NCBI GenBank assembly: GCA_020466095.1
Contig: CM035806.1
Coordinates: 37,106,559-37,170,558 of the forward strand
Reading direction: 5' to 3'
DNA: 64,000 nucleotides
From: Chlorops oryzae
Taxonomy: Eukaryota; Arthropoda; Insecta; Diptera; Chloropidae
Below are positions 1 to 11,730 of the stretch, piece by piece. The number at the start of each line of letters is the position of its first letter. The stretch's first letter is position 1. The notes under the pieces were generated by a model that saw only the letters and a list, made by a program, of their open reading frames with translations, ran no database searches and had not been told where the DNA came from. Position numbers and translations under genes: made by a program.

Positions 1-1674
1 AATAATAAATAATAAATAATAAAATTAATAAATAATAAATAATAAATAATAATAATAAATAAATAATAAATAATAAATAATAAATAATAAATAATAAATA
101 ATAAATAATAAATAATAAATAATAAATAATAAATAATAAATAATAAATAATAAATAATAAATAATAAATAATAAATAATAAATAATAAATAATAAATAAT
201 AAATAATAAATAATAAATAATAAATAATAAATAAAATAAATAATAAATAATAAATAATAATAATAAATAATAAATAATAAATAATAAATAATAAAATAAT
301 AAATAATAAATAATAAATAATAAATAATAAATAATAAATAATAAATAATAAATAATAAATAATAAATAATAAATAATAAATAATAAATAATAAATAATAA
401 ATAATAAATAATAAATAATAAATAATAAATAATAAATAATAAATAATAAATAATAAATAATAAATAATAAATAATAAATAATAAATAATAAATAAATAAA
501 TAATAAATAATAAATAATAAATAATAAATAATAAATAATAAATAATAAATAATAATAATAATAAATAATAAATAATAAATAATAAATAATAAATAATAAA
601 TAATAAATAATAAATAATAAATAATAAATAATAAATAATAAATAATAAATAATAAATAATAAATAATAAATAATAAATAATAAAATAATAAATAATAAAT
701 AATAAATAATAAATAATAAATAATAAATAATAAATAATAAATAATAAATAATAAATAATAAATAATAAATAATAAATAATAAATAATAAATAATAAATAA
801 TAAATAATAAATAATAAATAATAAATAATAAATAATAAATAATAAATAATAAATAATAAATAATAAATAATAAATAATAAATAATAAATAATAAATTAAT
901 AATATAATAAATAATAAATAATAAATAATAAATAATAAATAATAAATAATAAATAATAAATAATAAAATAATAAAATAATAAATAATAAATAATAAATAA
1001 TAAATAATAAATAATAAATAATAAATAATAAATAATAAATAATAAATAATAAATAATAAATAATAAATAATAAATAATAAATAATAAATAATAAATAATA
1101 AATAATAAATAATAAATAATAAATAATAAATAATAAATTAAATAATATAATAAATAATAAATAATAAATAATAAATAATAAATAATAAATAATAAATAAT
1201 AAATAATAAATAATAAATAATAAATAATAAATAATAAATAATAAATAATAAATAATAAATAATAAATAATAATATAATAAAAATAATAATAATAATAAAT
1301 AATAAAATAATAAATAATAAATAATAATAATAATAATAAATAATAAATAATAAATAATAAATAATAAATAATAAATAATAAATAATAAATAATAAATAAT
1401 AAAAATAAAAATAATAAATAAATAAATAATAAATAATAAATAATAAATAATAATATAATAAATAATAAATAATAAATAATAAATAATAAATAATAAATAA
1501 TAAATAATAAATAATAAATAATAAATAATAAATAAATAATAAATAATAAATAATAAATAATAAATAATAAATAATAAAATAAATAATAAATAATAAATAA
1601 TAAATAATAAATAATAAATAATAAATAATAAAATAATAAGTAATAAATAATAAATAATAAATAATAAATAATAA
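1..1674. repeat. Long 7-bp AT satellite, unit AATAAAT
   Basis: The array is almost entirely tandem AATAAAT (equivalently ATAATAA), roughly 240 units, starting at the window edge and so truncated there. Scattered one- to three-base indels and rare substitutions (near 233, 294, 895, 1137, 1270-1330, 1400, 1640) break the phase. The right boundary is sharp, passing into ordinary sequence at AACCAGTG. The minus strand reads as a Tyr-Leu-Phe-Ile heptapeptide series (1138-1728) only because three 7-bp units make 21 bases with no stop, so this is not a gene. Confidence 0.97.
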
Positions 1675-2534
1675 CCAGTGAAGCCTGTTATAGACTTTTT
1701 TTCGAAGCATCACAAAAGGCCCTTTCAAAAATCAATTTCCTTCATTTTCCTTTTCGCTGTGTAAATACAGTAGGCAGATTCGTTTTCATATCAACTTTAT
1801 TACGTCGATTTCTGCGTCGCGCCATATGTCAAAAATTGACATATTGACTTCGACCTCCACAGTTTTCAATTTTGTTCTCTTTTGTTTTCCTTTGTTCCTG
1901 ATATTTTTATTTTTTTCCTGGTGTTGTTGTTTTTGTTATTGCTGCCGCTATTGCTGCTGCTGCTGGCTTGCGTTGGAAAAATCAGGTTAAGCTAACTGTC
2001 AATGTAAACTTTGTCAATTTTTTTTTAAAGCCTATCCATTTTTGTCCGTTCGTTGCATCGCTTTCTCCTTGCCGTGTTGACTCCTGTTGTCATTCGTATG
2101 TATGCCATGCTATGCAAGGGATCACAATGAACTGCACTGGTTTTTGTTTCCCAATTAATTGCCTTGGCGCAGTGATTCAATGGTCGAAGTAATTCGTATG
2201 ATGGGTCATTCAGCACTTTCTACATGCTGCTGAGTCAATACAAACAGCTTTCGTTGGTATTGATGACTTGGATCAACTTTATCACGAAGGCTTTTCCTTT
2301 TATTTCGGCTTTATCCTTTGGGGCCGTTTTTAACGAGATTGAATTAAAAGAGCGAAAAAGCGACAGAGCAAAAGAGTCCCTTTAGTTAAGTAAATACATA
2401 GTGCAAGGTTGAGCCGTTGTTCATTGGTAAATTGTTGGAATTGGGTCGAAAGAATTTCTTAGTGCAAATACAATTCAGATAATTGTCGGACTAATTGCTT
2501 TACAGAGAGTCTCTGTATGCTATAATTTACATTT
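1675..2534. other. Non-coding stretch, no gene seen
   Basis: Ordinary AT-rich sequence. A short degenerate GCTGCT-type run lies at about 1938-1966. Two overlapping small frames on opposite strands near 1968-2216 have no recognisable domain and are probably chance. Confidence 0.6.
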
Positions 2535-2920
2535 ATAAAAATTTTATTTTTACTTTTACTTACTTTTATTTTTATTTTTACTTTTATTTTTATTTTTACT
2601 TTTATTTTACTTTTGTTTCTATTTGAACTTTTATTTTTATTTATACATATTTTTATTTTTACTTTTAGCTTTACTTTTATTTTTACTTTTACTTTTGTTG
2701 TTATTTTAATTTTTATTTTTATTTTTACTTGTATTATTATTTTTACTTTAACTTTTATTTTTACTTTTATTTGAATTTTTACTTGTAATTTTATTTTTGT
2801 TTTAAATTTTATTATAATATTTACTTTGACTTTAATTTTTACTTTTATTGTTATTTTTACCATTTATTTTATTTTTTTTTTTTTTTTAATTTTATTTTTT
2901 TTATACTTTTATTTTTAAAA
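2535..2920. repeat. Degenerate T-rich repeat (TTTTAT/TTTTAC)
   Basis: About 385 bp built from 6-bp steps of TTTTAT and TTTTAC with point changes, ending in pure T runs. Its minus-strand frame (2459-2863) reads as Lys-Ile-Lys-Val repeats. This is a consequence of the hexamer, not evidence of a protein. Confidence 0.9.
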
Positions 2921-5820
2921 GAACAATATGCTGCTCTCAAATGCTTTTTTCGCCATCGCGCCCCCTAGCATGTCATACAAATGTACAAATGTCATACAAA
3001 ATGTCCTATGAAATTACATGCGTTCCGGCTCCAATGTCACCCTGACGTCATCAATGATGTCAGGGGGGCATTTCTCGCTGGGGTATTTTAGAAGGCAAAA
3101 ATTGGCATTGAATTATAAACGTACAACGATATGGGGGCTAACGCTTACGCTGACGGAAAATTAAATCCAGAGCAATGAAGATTATAGCTGCTAAATGAGA
3201 AACGCAGAAATTGACAGCGGCGCTGTAATTCACTCCAACTTCAAACCACCCAGAGAGAAAAAAGTAAAAATCTCAAAATATCAGATGAACTTTTTAAAAT
3301 GGATTTTAATATTTTATGCCGCCGAATCGGTTACATTGGTCAAAATCGATTTGTCTATAGAAATTCTCCACAAAAATGTCCACGTCTCTTATGAATAAAC
3401 CCAACCCGATTCGATTTAATGCCTAGAAAAACAGTTCTTCGTCGAAATTCACCATTGATAAAAATTATTTATTTATTTTTTATTTTGGTTTTTTCATATT
3501 CAATCCTTTTCATAAAAAAATTCGAATGGCTCTAACTTTTTCATAGATTAGGGTACGTAAACAACGTCAATCTTTTTTAATTCTCCCTTCAAACCACTTA
3601 ATTTGTAAAGTATTTTTTTTTTTGCCATTCAGTCATTCGGAATTTCATGAACATTCAATTTCCCGCGCTCTCCCCCTGTTCCTCTACATCTCTCGATCCA
3701 CCTCTCTCTCAAAACAACGTTCGACAGTCCGCTAATGGCATTTTCACCTATTTTAACTGTAAAAACATTTAAATGCACTGGTCAAATACGGTGGAAAAAA
3801 TTCGAATGGAATGGAAAAACGAAAAGATGAAAAAACAAAAGGGGGTCTTTTTATCGAACTCGTTTGCATAGTTTGCAGTTTACACAAATATTTGTCGAGT
3901 TTCGAATCAACTGTCGTGGTCGGGTCAATTTTTTTCTCGCCCTCTTCACATTTTAGAATCGTGTTTGGTCATGAGTTCGCTTGGCGTATGGCTGGCTCTG
4001 GCAACATGCATTTTAATACCATTGATGTGCAGGTTTGCTTTTCAGTTTTTTTTTTTCTACTCTCTACTCTTTACACATTTTTCGTTATTTAGGATTTTTG
4101 CTATATTTTTTTTCAAGTTTTTTTTTTCAGTTTTTTCTTTATTTTTTCGCTCTCTGCGATACGAAATCAGAGTTTTCGTGGAAATTTTTGCACGAACGCA
4201 CGCGACTAACGTGCTTTTGTTGTTCTCATTGTATTTACGCTATATAGTTTAAAGGACACTCATGCATGTGTCCTGTCCTGTGGGTCATATGCATGGAAAA
4301 AATTTCCGAAGAAGCAAAAGCAGTAGGAGAAGCAGAATCAGAATCAGAAGAACGAGGCGGCAGTATGCGAAATTGGAAATTGGTTACTCATGCGACCATG
4401 CATCAATCATTGATTCCATATACAAACGTAAACGAAAAGCGAATGGGTGTAAAGAGATAAGTTTGTTCTATTTGAAATTCATGACGTCAATTGTTTTGGA
4501 ATTTAATTCAAAGAGTAGGATTAACATAAGCAAAAGAACAAAAGTAATAAGAACTCAAAAGTGGAAAAAATCGAAAGAATATCCAAGCTAGGTACATATG
4601 TACCTATGTATTTAATAAATAGAACAATGGAAACAAATTTCAAGGAAACTAATAAATCCGATGGCATTCATCTTATCTCTCGATTCTAAATTATTTCATT
4701 TCAGTGATGTTAATTTTCTTCAAATTCTAATCATAGTTTTCATTTTGAGCCAAACAAACAAAAAAAATCATTATATACCTAACTACCCTTTTCTCAGCTA
4801 ACTTTCACTTGCTTCTTCTTTTGATGTTTTTAAATCGGCCCGCTTGCCATTGATTCTGGTTGCTCTGACAAAAACCGTCAACTGCACTTATCTCTTTTAG
4901 CTCTTATGGCTTTTGATTGTTCCTTGTTTTCCTTTCCTCCTGCGTTATCCTCTGCCAGTGCCTCCGGCCTCCGGCCTCTGACTCTGCTTTTTTTTGGTGT
5001 CTTTCTTCTTTTTGTTTTCTTAACTTTTTCATTTTCATGCTTTCAGAGTTTGCCTTTTTCCATGGGCTTTCCCATTTTAAAAATTTTTTTTTGTTTTTTC
5101 TTCTTTAGGGCTTCCCTTTACATACATACATATATCCTTTTTTTCAGCTTTGTCGTTTTGATTAAAGTGAATTTCCGGCCTCTAAGTTCAATAACGATTT
5201 TCGCTTGTCAACTGAAACTGACAGTTGTCAATAGCATTCGGTGGAAGAGTTACATACCCCAAGGACACTCGCAACGATATCGCTAATCGAATCGAATCGA
5301 TGCGATTCTAATTGAGCCGAATTGAGGCGAGTCGACTCGAATCCGAATCGAATTGACTATTTGTTCTTTAGGTCTTTCTTAAGGATTTTGAAGGCAGTTA
5401 ATCTTTTTTCTCTTACTTTTTGTTTTTGTTGGAGAACTCCGCCACTTGATTGCTTGTTGTCAATGAAAATGAGTTGTCAACCGAAAAAGAAGGGAAATTG
5501 GGCTTTTATAAGTTGACAAAATTGAACTTAAAGAATAGAATAAAATTTAAAAAAAATAAACAAAGTAAATAAATAAATTCTTAAATGATTAAATGGAAAT
5601 TTTCTTCATTAACTTTATGCCCTATTGTTCGTTCGTTTGTTCGTTCGACTTCGTTACTTTCATCCCTCAAGAGCAATGAAGAAAACGTCTGTCGAAAATC
5701 ACAAGCACATAAATGACAAAATCACATCCGAAGAAAGTAAAAATCAGCAGTAACTTTTAATGATGTTGTTAAGCTCAACATGCAATGAAAATGGGAAATA
5801 TCACCCCTGCTCGAATAGTC
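2921..5820. other. Non-coding stretch, no gene seen
   Basis: AT-rich sequence with many T tracts. It holds a near-perfect 26-bp palindrome around a TGACGTCA octamer at 3040-3065 and an AGGACAC...TGTCCT near-palindrome at 4253-4274. At about 5283-5350 there is a cluster of GAATC/GACTC pentamers. Open frames here are T-rich (Phe/Leu/Ser) and overlap in several phases, as expected of low-complexity DNA. Confidence 0.55.
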
Positions 5821-5825
5821 GCTCA

Positions 5826-6067
5826 TTCAGTCGTACAGTCATCCAGTCATCCAGTCATCTATTCGTCCTGTCAGACAGCCACTGTCAGTGGGACCGCCTT
5901 TTAAGAGACATTCAATGAAGTTCACAGGTGTCTGCCCTCGCATTAGAGAACTATTGACCCCAAGGACTCGTAACTTGTTGCAAAGTTTTCGGGCAATCAT
6001 CCACTCTGTCTCCTCGGGAAGTCATATCTGTCTGTCCGTCTGTTCGTCTGTCTGTATGTCTGTCTGT
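5826..6067. repeat. Short CAGTCATC and GTCT simple repeats
   Basis: About three copies of an 8-bp CAGTCATC-like unit lie at 5829-5859, and a (GTCT)n run with GTCC variants lies at about 6027-6067. The second resembles the GTCY run inside the INE-like elements, but no element ends are visible around it. Confidence 0.7.
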
Positions 6068-7364
6068 CTCTTTGTCAGACTTGCCGTTCTTTATTTTTTA
6101 ATTAAAATTATGTAAAATAAATTTGCCTTCACGTAATTACGCATAGAAATGTCGTTTAAATTGTTCGGCTCTTCTCGAGCGTTCGCGCTCATAAATGCTC
6201 TTGTCCTAATGTCAGTCGGTATGTTTGTTATCACTGTTCGCTGTTATTCACTGTCGTTTTTGCTTGCGACTTGACATTGCCTGTTAACAGGCGTGACAGA
6301 CTGTCGGTGTGCTGTTTTGGTGTTGTAATTCATGTTGACAAATTAGGCTTGAAATGAGCAATTTCGGTTTGCTGCGTTTTCCTCAACATCGAGGTGCGTT
6401 TATTTGTGTTTGAATGTGCCTTTGTGTGGCTGTATGTTTGTGTCTGCTGCGTACATTCCGTTTGACAATGGTAGCTCTGAGCATTATGAATTTTTTTTTT
6501 TTTTTTTGTTATTCTGTCTGTATTTTTGTGACTAAATTGACAGCTGTTGTCATTAAGTTGTCAAAGAAGTTTGGTAGCTGCGTTTTTTCGTGTGTCGCTT
6601 AGTCGTGTAGGAGTGTAAGAGCTTTTAAGGAAAATTAATACGTATCATTTCGTATTTCGGAATAAGAATTTTTTTATTTCTGACACTCATATTTTTGCCC
6701 CTTTTTCCAGACTCATTTTCTTTATACATATTTACGATTGATTTCGGATTTTCACTTTTTCCGAGTGTGAGCCTTCATAATGAGCTCATTTAGGAGTGCA
6801 AATTAAACGTGCCTGCCCTCTTGCGAAGGTCGTCTTATATGAGTCCAAAATTATAAACCGAAGAAGCCCATATTATAGTCATATATATGACTCCTTCTCC
6901 ACTCATATTTATGAGCTTAAAATGACCGAAATAATTTAGTGATGTTTATAATCAAATGCTTAGTAAAATGTAGTGATAAACCCAATTCAGTTAAACATTT
7001 TAATTCCTCCAGTAAAACAGTATCTTGAAACTGAAAAAATATTGATTAAAAAAAAAAACAAAACCCGAAAGTCAACAATTTTACTTCTCCTAAAAGTATG
7101 CTTCACTTTTTAAAAAAATGTGCTCGAATAAAATTGAAAAGAAGCACTTATAAAATACGAACTAACGTTGCCATTATACATAACGGAGGTTTATACAGAA
7201 ATTCTACTAAACACAAATAATTACCGTAATCGTCATTATTCTGTCATAAATATATAGCAACATCAACTAAATACATATGTGTATACATACTTATATGTAT
7301 ATTTTAATGAAGTTAGTCATCATTTTTAAATCGTGATATCTCAAAAACTAAAGACAATTTAAAA
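6068..7364. other. Non-coding stretch, no gene seen
   Basis: AT-rich sequence. At about 6765-6920 short phrases such as GAGCTCATTTAGGAGTGC and TATGACTCC recall the minisatellite units at 11.4 kb, but no regular period is visible. Confidence 0.5.
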
Positions 7365-8158
7365 CAAGTAAGGGTGTTATAGTCAGGCGAGCCTGACAAT
7401 GGAATACCCGACACAGACACATAGAGGCCATAAGGGGCCCCATATACCGACTTTTGTTTAATTTATTTATGAAAACCGCCACTTTGCCACGCCCACTTTT
7501 CCAATTTTTTAAAATTCTAAACGGAGGCTTAAATAAACGCTCAAATTCTAAATTTCATTGAAATATTTCGAAAAAGTCCGATTTAGGGACAGTTTTGAGA
7601 TTTTTGTGACAGACCCTAGTACTGGAGGTACCCTTAATAATGGACCGATCAAGAAAATTTTTGGGAGGATGTTTATGCCTACAAAGGAAGCATAAGTGCC
7701 AAATTTCGTTCAAGTCCCATTTGAATTTCGGGTGTAAGGGACAATTTTCGAAAAACGCCCTTCTGCCACGCCCACTTTCAAAATTTTTGGAAATCGTATT
7801 ACTGGCCTTGAAACATGTTCAAATATCAAATTTCATCAAAATATGTTGAAAAACTTTGAGTTTAGAGCAGTTTTTGTGATTTTCGTAACAGACCCTAGTA
7901 CTGGAGGTACCCCTAAAAATGGTCCGATCGGGTCCGCTCTCGAACTTGTTCTTACTCATGTCCCCGTGAGCACGAATACCAAATTTTGTCGAGATAGCTC
8001 AACTCCTTCGATAAGATAACTGTATACAGACAGACGGACAGACGGACAGACAGACAGACGGACATGGCTAAAACAAATTTCCTAGTGACGCTGATCATTT
8101 CTTTATATATTTTTTATGGTCTATCTCGATTGGTTCTGGGTGTTACACGCAATAAATC
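7365..8158 (+). mobile_element. HINE/INE-1-like element, copy A, 3' end lost
   Basis: The copy starts CAAGTAAGGGTGTTATAG, followed by the TCAGGCGAGCCTGA hairpin and ATACCCGACAC. This is the same head as the copies at 28236 and 45349. The body contains two diverged direct half-units, each with CCACGCCCACTTT and a CCTAGTACTGGAGGTACCC motif. A GACA/GACG run (GTCY on the other strand) follows at about 8029-8063. The tail CTATCTCGATTGG...GTGTTACAC is present, but the terminal GTGTCGGGTAT hairpin is missing. It has no coding capacity. Placement among Helitron/Helentron-associated elements rests on this architecture and the GTCY tract known from mini-me/DINE-1. Confidence 0.85.
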
Positions 8159-9269
8159 TTTTTTTTCGCCCCCTTTTACCATTTCTGGCCTTAAGCTTTC
8201 AAACCGTTACGAATTTAATAAAAAACTTTTATAAAATATAACGTTTTAAAACTCCTTCGACCACATTTACTGTATCCGACCGCTCCTCGATAACGTTTTA
8301 GTAATGCAGAGATGAAGATTTTTTGCCCGAAACCAGATGAAAAACCAAAACGACCCTTTAAATAAGTCCTGCACATAAATCTGAGTCCTTCGAGTATCTT
8401 ACTTAGGGAATCGTATATTCCTTCTTCTAAAAGTGGTTTATAAGATCCCTGCAGTAATGAGCCGGTCAATTTTCTAAGAAGGACTAGCTTTTGACCGGTC
8501 CAAATCTAACCGGTTATATTATGGCAGTTCGCTGCATCAAATTCGGCTAGCCGGCGGTCGGTAATACATGAGTTGGTTCAAGGGTAGCCTGTAAATGACA
8601 CTTTCATCAACTTAGATTATATAACTATAAGAAAGGTTTTTGTTTTCCTTATTTGACTATCCTAAAACCAGATAAAATTATGAAAAAAAAAACTGACCTT
8701 CGGCCAGCCGTTTTGCGGACTAGTCCCTCTCCATTGTCAGGCCCATGTTAAAAAGGTCAGTTGAATACATTACAAGTGGAATTAGGAAGCGAATCGTACT
8801 GGTAACATGAAGCACTGACCGATCGCTACACTTGGGTCGGTCCATATTTCTGCAAGGGATGTATACTTTTGTTTCTAAATAAAAAATTCTTTGCATACTT
8901 TTGTTACCTCTATATGAAAAACGATATTGCATAATTTGGGGCATATTTGTTGCAAATAATCTCGCCACGATATTCAAAGTAATCCTGGTTAAAAGAATTG
9001 TTTTTCAGCCATGATTTTTGAATTTTTTTGATTTGATTAAATGGAATTTTTCGTAATTAATCAATTACAGTGAAAAGTTTTCATGATTGCGGTTTTCAGA
9101 AAAATGACGGTACATATTTGTTTAAAACGCCGCCGCCGCTTGTTTCCCACTTTGGTTTATTTACACAGCCAATGCATCCACCGAAATTATGTAAATACCA
9201 TTGAATTATTTTGATGCTTCTGTTTCTGTTGTTGTTGTTGTTGCTGTTGACGTCGCTGTTTTTTCTTTC
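8159..9269. other. Non-coding, GACCGG/CCGGTC-rich patch
   Basis: No gene recognised. At about 8480-8850 there are several ACCGGT, GACCGATC and GGTCGGTCC phrases. Similar wording recurs at 54140-54420, with a shared TTTTAACATGG segment, so both may be decayed copies of one unknown repeat. Two minus-strand frames (8215-8469 and 8720-8977) show no known domain. Confidence 0.45.
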
Positions 9270-9943
9270 TTTTTATACCCAGCGTAAGCAGGGTATACTA
9301 GTTTTGTGCAAATCTTGTATCAGCCAGAACTAAGCTCCGTAGATATAGACAAATATATATATTCTTGATCAGGATCAAAAACTGAATCGATTTAGACATG
9401 TCCGTCTGTCCGTCCGTCCATCCGTCCGTGGTCGGATCTCTTCTGAAATGGTTAGACCAATCAGTCAAAATTTAGCACACAGGTATATCGGGATTCGAGT
9501 ATGATCCTAAGTTAAAATGGTAGACATCCGCCCACTGCCACGCCCACAAATGAATTTTATGTTATGTGTTTTCAGTAAAATGCTTGTAACTGGCGAACCA
9601 CTCAACACATTTCATTGATATTTGGTTTACTGGTAAACTACGTAAAGGGACATATCCTGGGAACAAATGGACGCCGTCCTCTTCGAGCCACGCCCACAAA
9701 TAAGGGTTTATCGTAACTTCCGAAGTAAAAGGCGTAGAAGCTTCAAATTCGCAACATAGGTTGACCAAGGCGAATGAAAGGTGCAGGAAAGAAATTGATG
9801 TAGCCCGCCAACTGCCACGCCCACTGCCACGCCCACTGCCACGCCCACAAATAGAGATTTTTCGTAACACTGTGCGCCATTAATGTCGGGACGCTGGGTA
9901 TTTCAAAGTCGGGCCTGACCGACTTTAGCTTTCTTACTTGTTT
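9270..9943 (-). mobile_element. INE-1/mini-me-like element, second subfamily, full length
   Basis: Read on the minus strand it opens with CAAGTAAGAAAGCTAAAGTC and an AAGTCGG/CCGACTT hairpin, then ATACCCAGCGT. It closes with the exact inverse ACGCTGGGTAT and a short A run. These subterminal inverted repeats sit at 9275-9285 and 9891-9901. The GTCT/GTCC tract is at about 9401-9428. The layout matches the other family in this window, but the subterminal word and body differ. No protein is encoded. Known DINE-1/HINE elements share this layout and depend on Helentron enzymes in trans. Confidence 0.88.
9811..9846. repeat. Three tandem 12-bp units ACTGCCACGCCC
   Basis: Three exact copies lie in a row inside the INE-like element. 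The CCACGCCC word is otherwise dispersed singly through both INE-like families in the window, so this looks like a local slippage expansion. Confidence 0.9.
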
Positions 9944-11366
9944 TGTTTTGTTGTTGTGTTTTAATTTTATGCTAATTAATGTGCGTCTGCGGGAGTTGGA
10001 AATGCATTTAGGCAGCTTGCGGGACTCCAATGATCCCAAGAGGAATTGTAATTTTTTTTGGCATGCCAAAATAATAATAATTGCCATTTAAGGCATTTTT
10101 ATGCGGCCGATTCGAATATTGCGTTAAAATTGACGGAATGGGACCCGCTGTGAAATGGTGAAATCCTTCGGGAGTTATTGTTCAATAATAAATTTCAAAA
10201 GTGTCACACATCGCTCATGCGTCCTTTACGTTGCGCCGTTGTGCCGCCGTGTGTTGACGATGATGCTTAAACATTTATTAACGCGTACCCGTCGTCCTGG
10301 CAATAACGCACTCCATGCCGTATCGTCTGTCCAAACGGTGACAGCGCTTTTGTCACCACAAAGTCGAAAGAGCTCCAAGTTGAGAGGAAAAACATTGCAG
10401 CTTAAAAACTCATACGTCAATTAGATGAAAAACCATCCATCAAAACAATACATATGACCGAATATATGAACGACACGACGAGAGAGTGCAGCCTCGGCCT
10501 CGAGTGGTTTAAAGTGTGAAATTTTTGTTTGTTTGTTTTTTTGCCATGCTTAGTGGAATCTACGAGCCGCGACCAATTTATTGGGTATTGAAGGAAAATA
10601 TTCTTCACTTTATTCAAAGATATTTTTTAAAAGTTTTTAAACCGAAAGCTCCAATCAGGCGAGGTAGTTTTATATTAAAGATAAAAGTGGACCTTGGATC
10701 ACACCGAGGTACTGAATCGCCTCCTTTAGAAAATGTTTATGAACATCTTAGAAGCTGAAACCAACTTTTTGGCAAGCGATTTTTATTTTAAATTTTATTA
10801 ATATCAATTAAAGCTCATGCCCAAAATTTCATCGAAATATGAATGTATTTACAAAAAAATTTAAATTTAAGAGATACGTTGTGTTTATGTGGTTTAAGCA
10901 AAACTAACTGCAATAGACAGGGTTGGAGGTAGAGGGTACTTTCAAGGATTCAAACCCTCTCCGAAGAGCGAGGTAATACAAAGGAACAGGAACACGAGAA
11001 ATTATTCACGATTCATGTTTATGCAGTGCCTCAAATCCTTCCGAAAGAATTTCCTGGGCACGTTGGTGGCAAAAAAGATGGATTAAAAAGGAAAGACAGA
11101 GGATCAGAGAGGCATAGGGACGGATGGGGCTAAATAAAATCTCCCGGTGATTCTGATTGCTTCCGGACCATAGTTTGCATTTTATGTATCGGATGGCGGA
11201 TTTGATTTTAATATTAGAGTTGCAACAGATATCCGGCCACTATCCGGTATCCGGCCGGATCAAATAATAATAATATGAGTGCTACAGTTTTGCTCTTCAG
11301 TGTATAGGTATATAAACTTTTATCAACGAAGCTAAGCGGATGAACGGTCAAGAATATTCATTTTTT
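9944..11366. other. Non-coding stretch with a possible hAT-type end
   Basis: No gene recognised. At about 11214-11260 the phrase AGAGTTGCAACAGATATCC followed by CCGGTATCCGGCCGGATC resembles ends seen in insect hAT-type MITEs, but I could not find a matching opposite end. A plus-strand frame at 10516-10758 (80 codons) has no recognisable motif. Confidence 0.4.
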
Positions 11367-11730
11367 GAGCCTCTTATTATCCTCTTATTTCGGAATCATT
11401 TCGGATTCATATTTCTGATCCTATTCTCACATATTTTGGACTAATTTCGGAGTCATATTTGTGAGCCTCTTGAATCCCACTTATTATCGAATAGTTTCGG
11501 ACTCATTTCGGAGTCATATTTCTGATCCTGTTCCTCACATTTTTTGGTCTGATTTCGGAGTCATTTTTCTGAGCCCCTTATTTCTCACTTATTTCGGAAT
11601 AATTTCGGAGTCATATTTCTGTACCATTCGTCACATATTTTGTACTAATTTTGGCGTCATATTTCTGAGCTTTTTATTTCCCACTTATTTCGGAATCATT
11701 TCGGAGTAATGTTTGTGATCCTGTAAATTC
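11367..11730. repeat. Minisatellite, about 96-bp unit of two half-units
   Basis: Nearly four copies alternate two related half-units of about 50 and 46 bp. One begins GAGCCTCTTATT and the other GATCCTGTTC, and both end TTTCGGAGTCATATTTCTG with small changes. A related array occurs at 53538-53915. The 82-codon frame across it has the same repetition and is not a gene. Confidence 0.85.

Noticed and set aside
1138..1728. 196-codon Tyr/Leu/Phe/Ile frame on the minus strand
   Set aside because: It is a direct reading of the 7-bp satellite; three units make 21 bases without a stop. There is no gene context.
2459..2863. 134-codon Lys/Ile/Val-rich frame
   Set aside because: Produced by the degenerate TTTTAT/TTTTAC hexamer repeat.
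11214..11260. Complete hAT-type MITE
   Set aside because: Only one recognisable end was found, with no inverse partner or 8-bp duplication.
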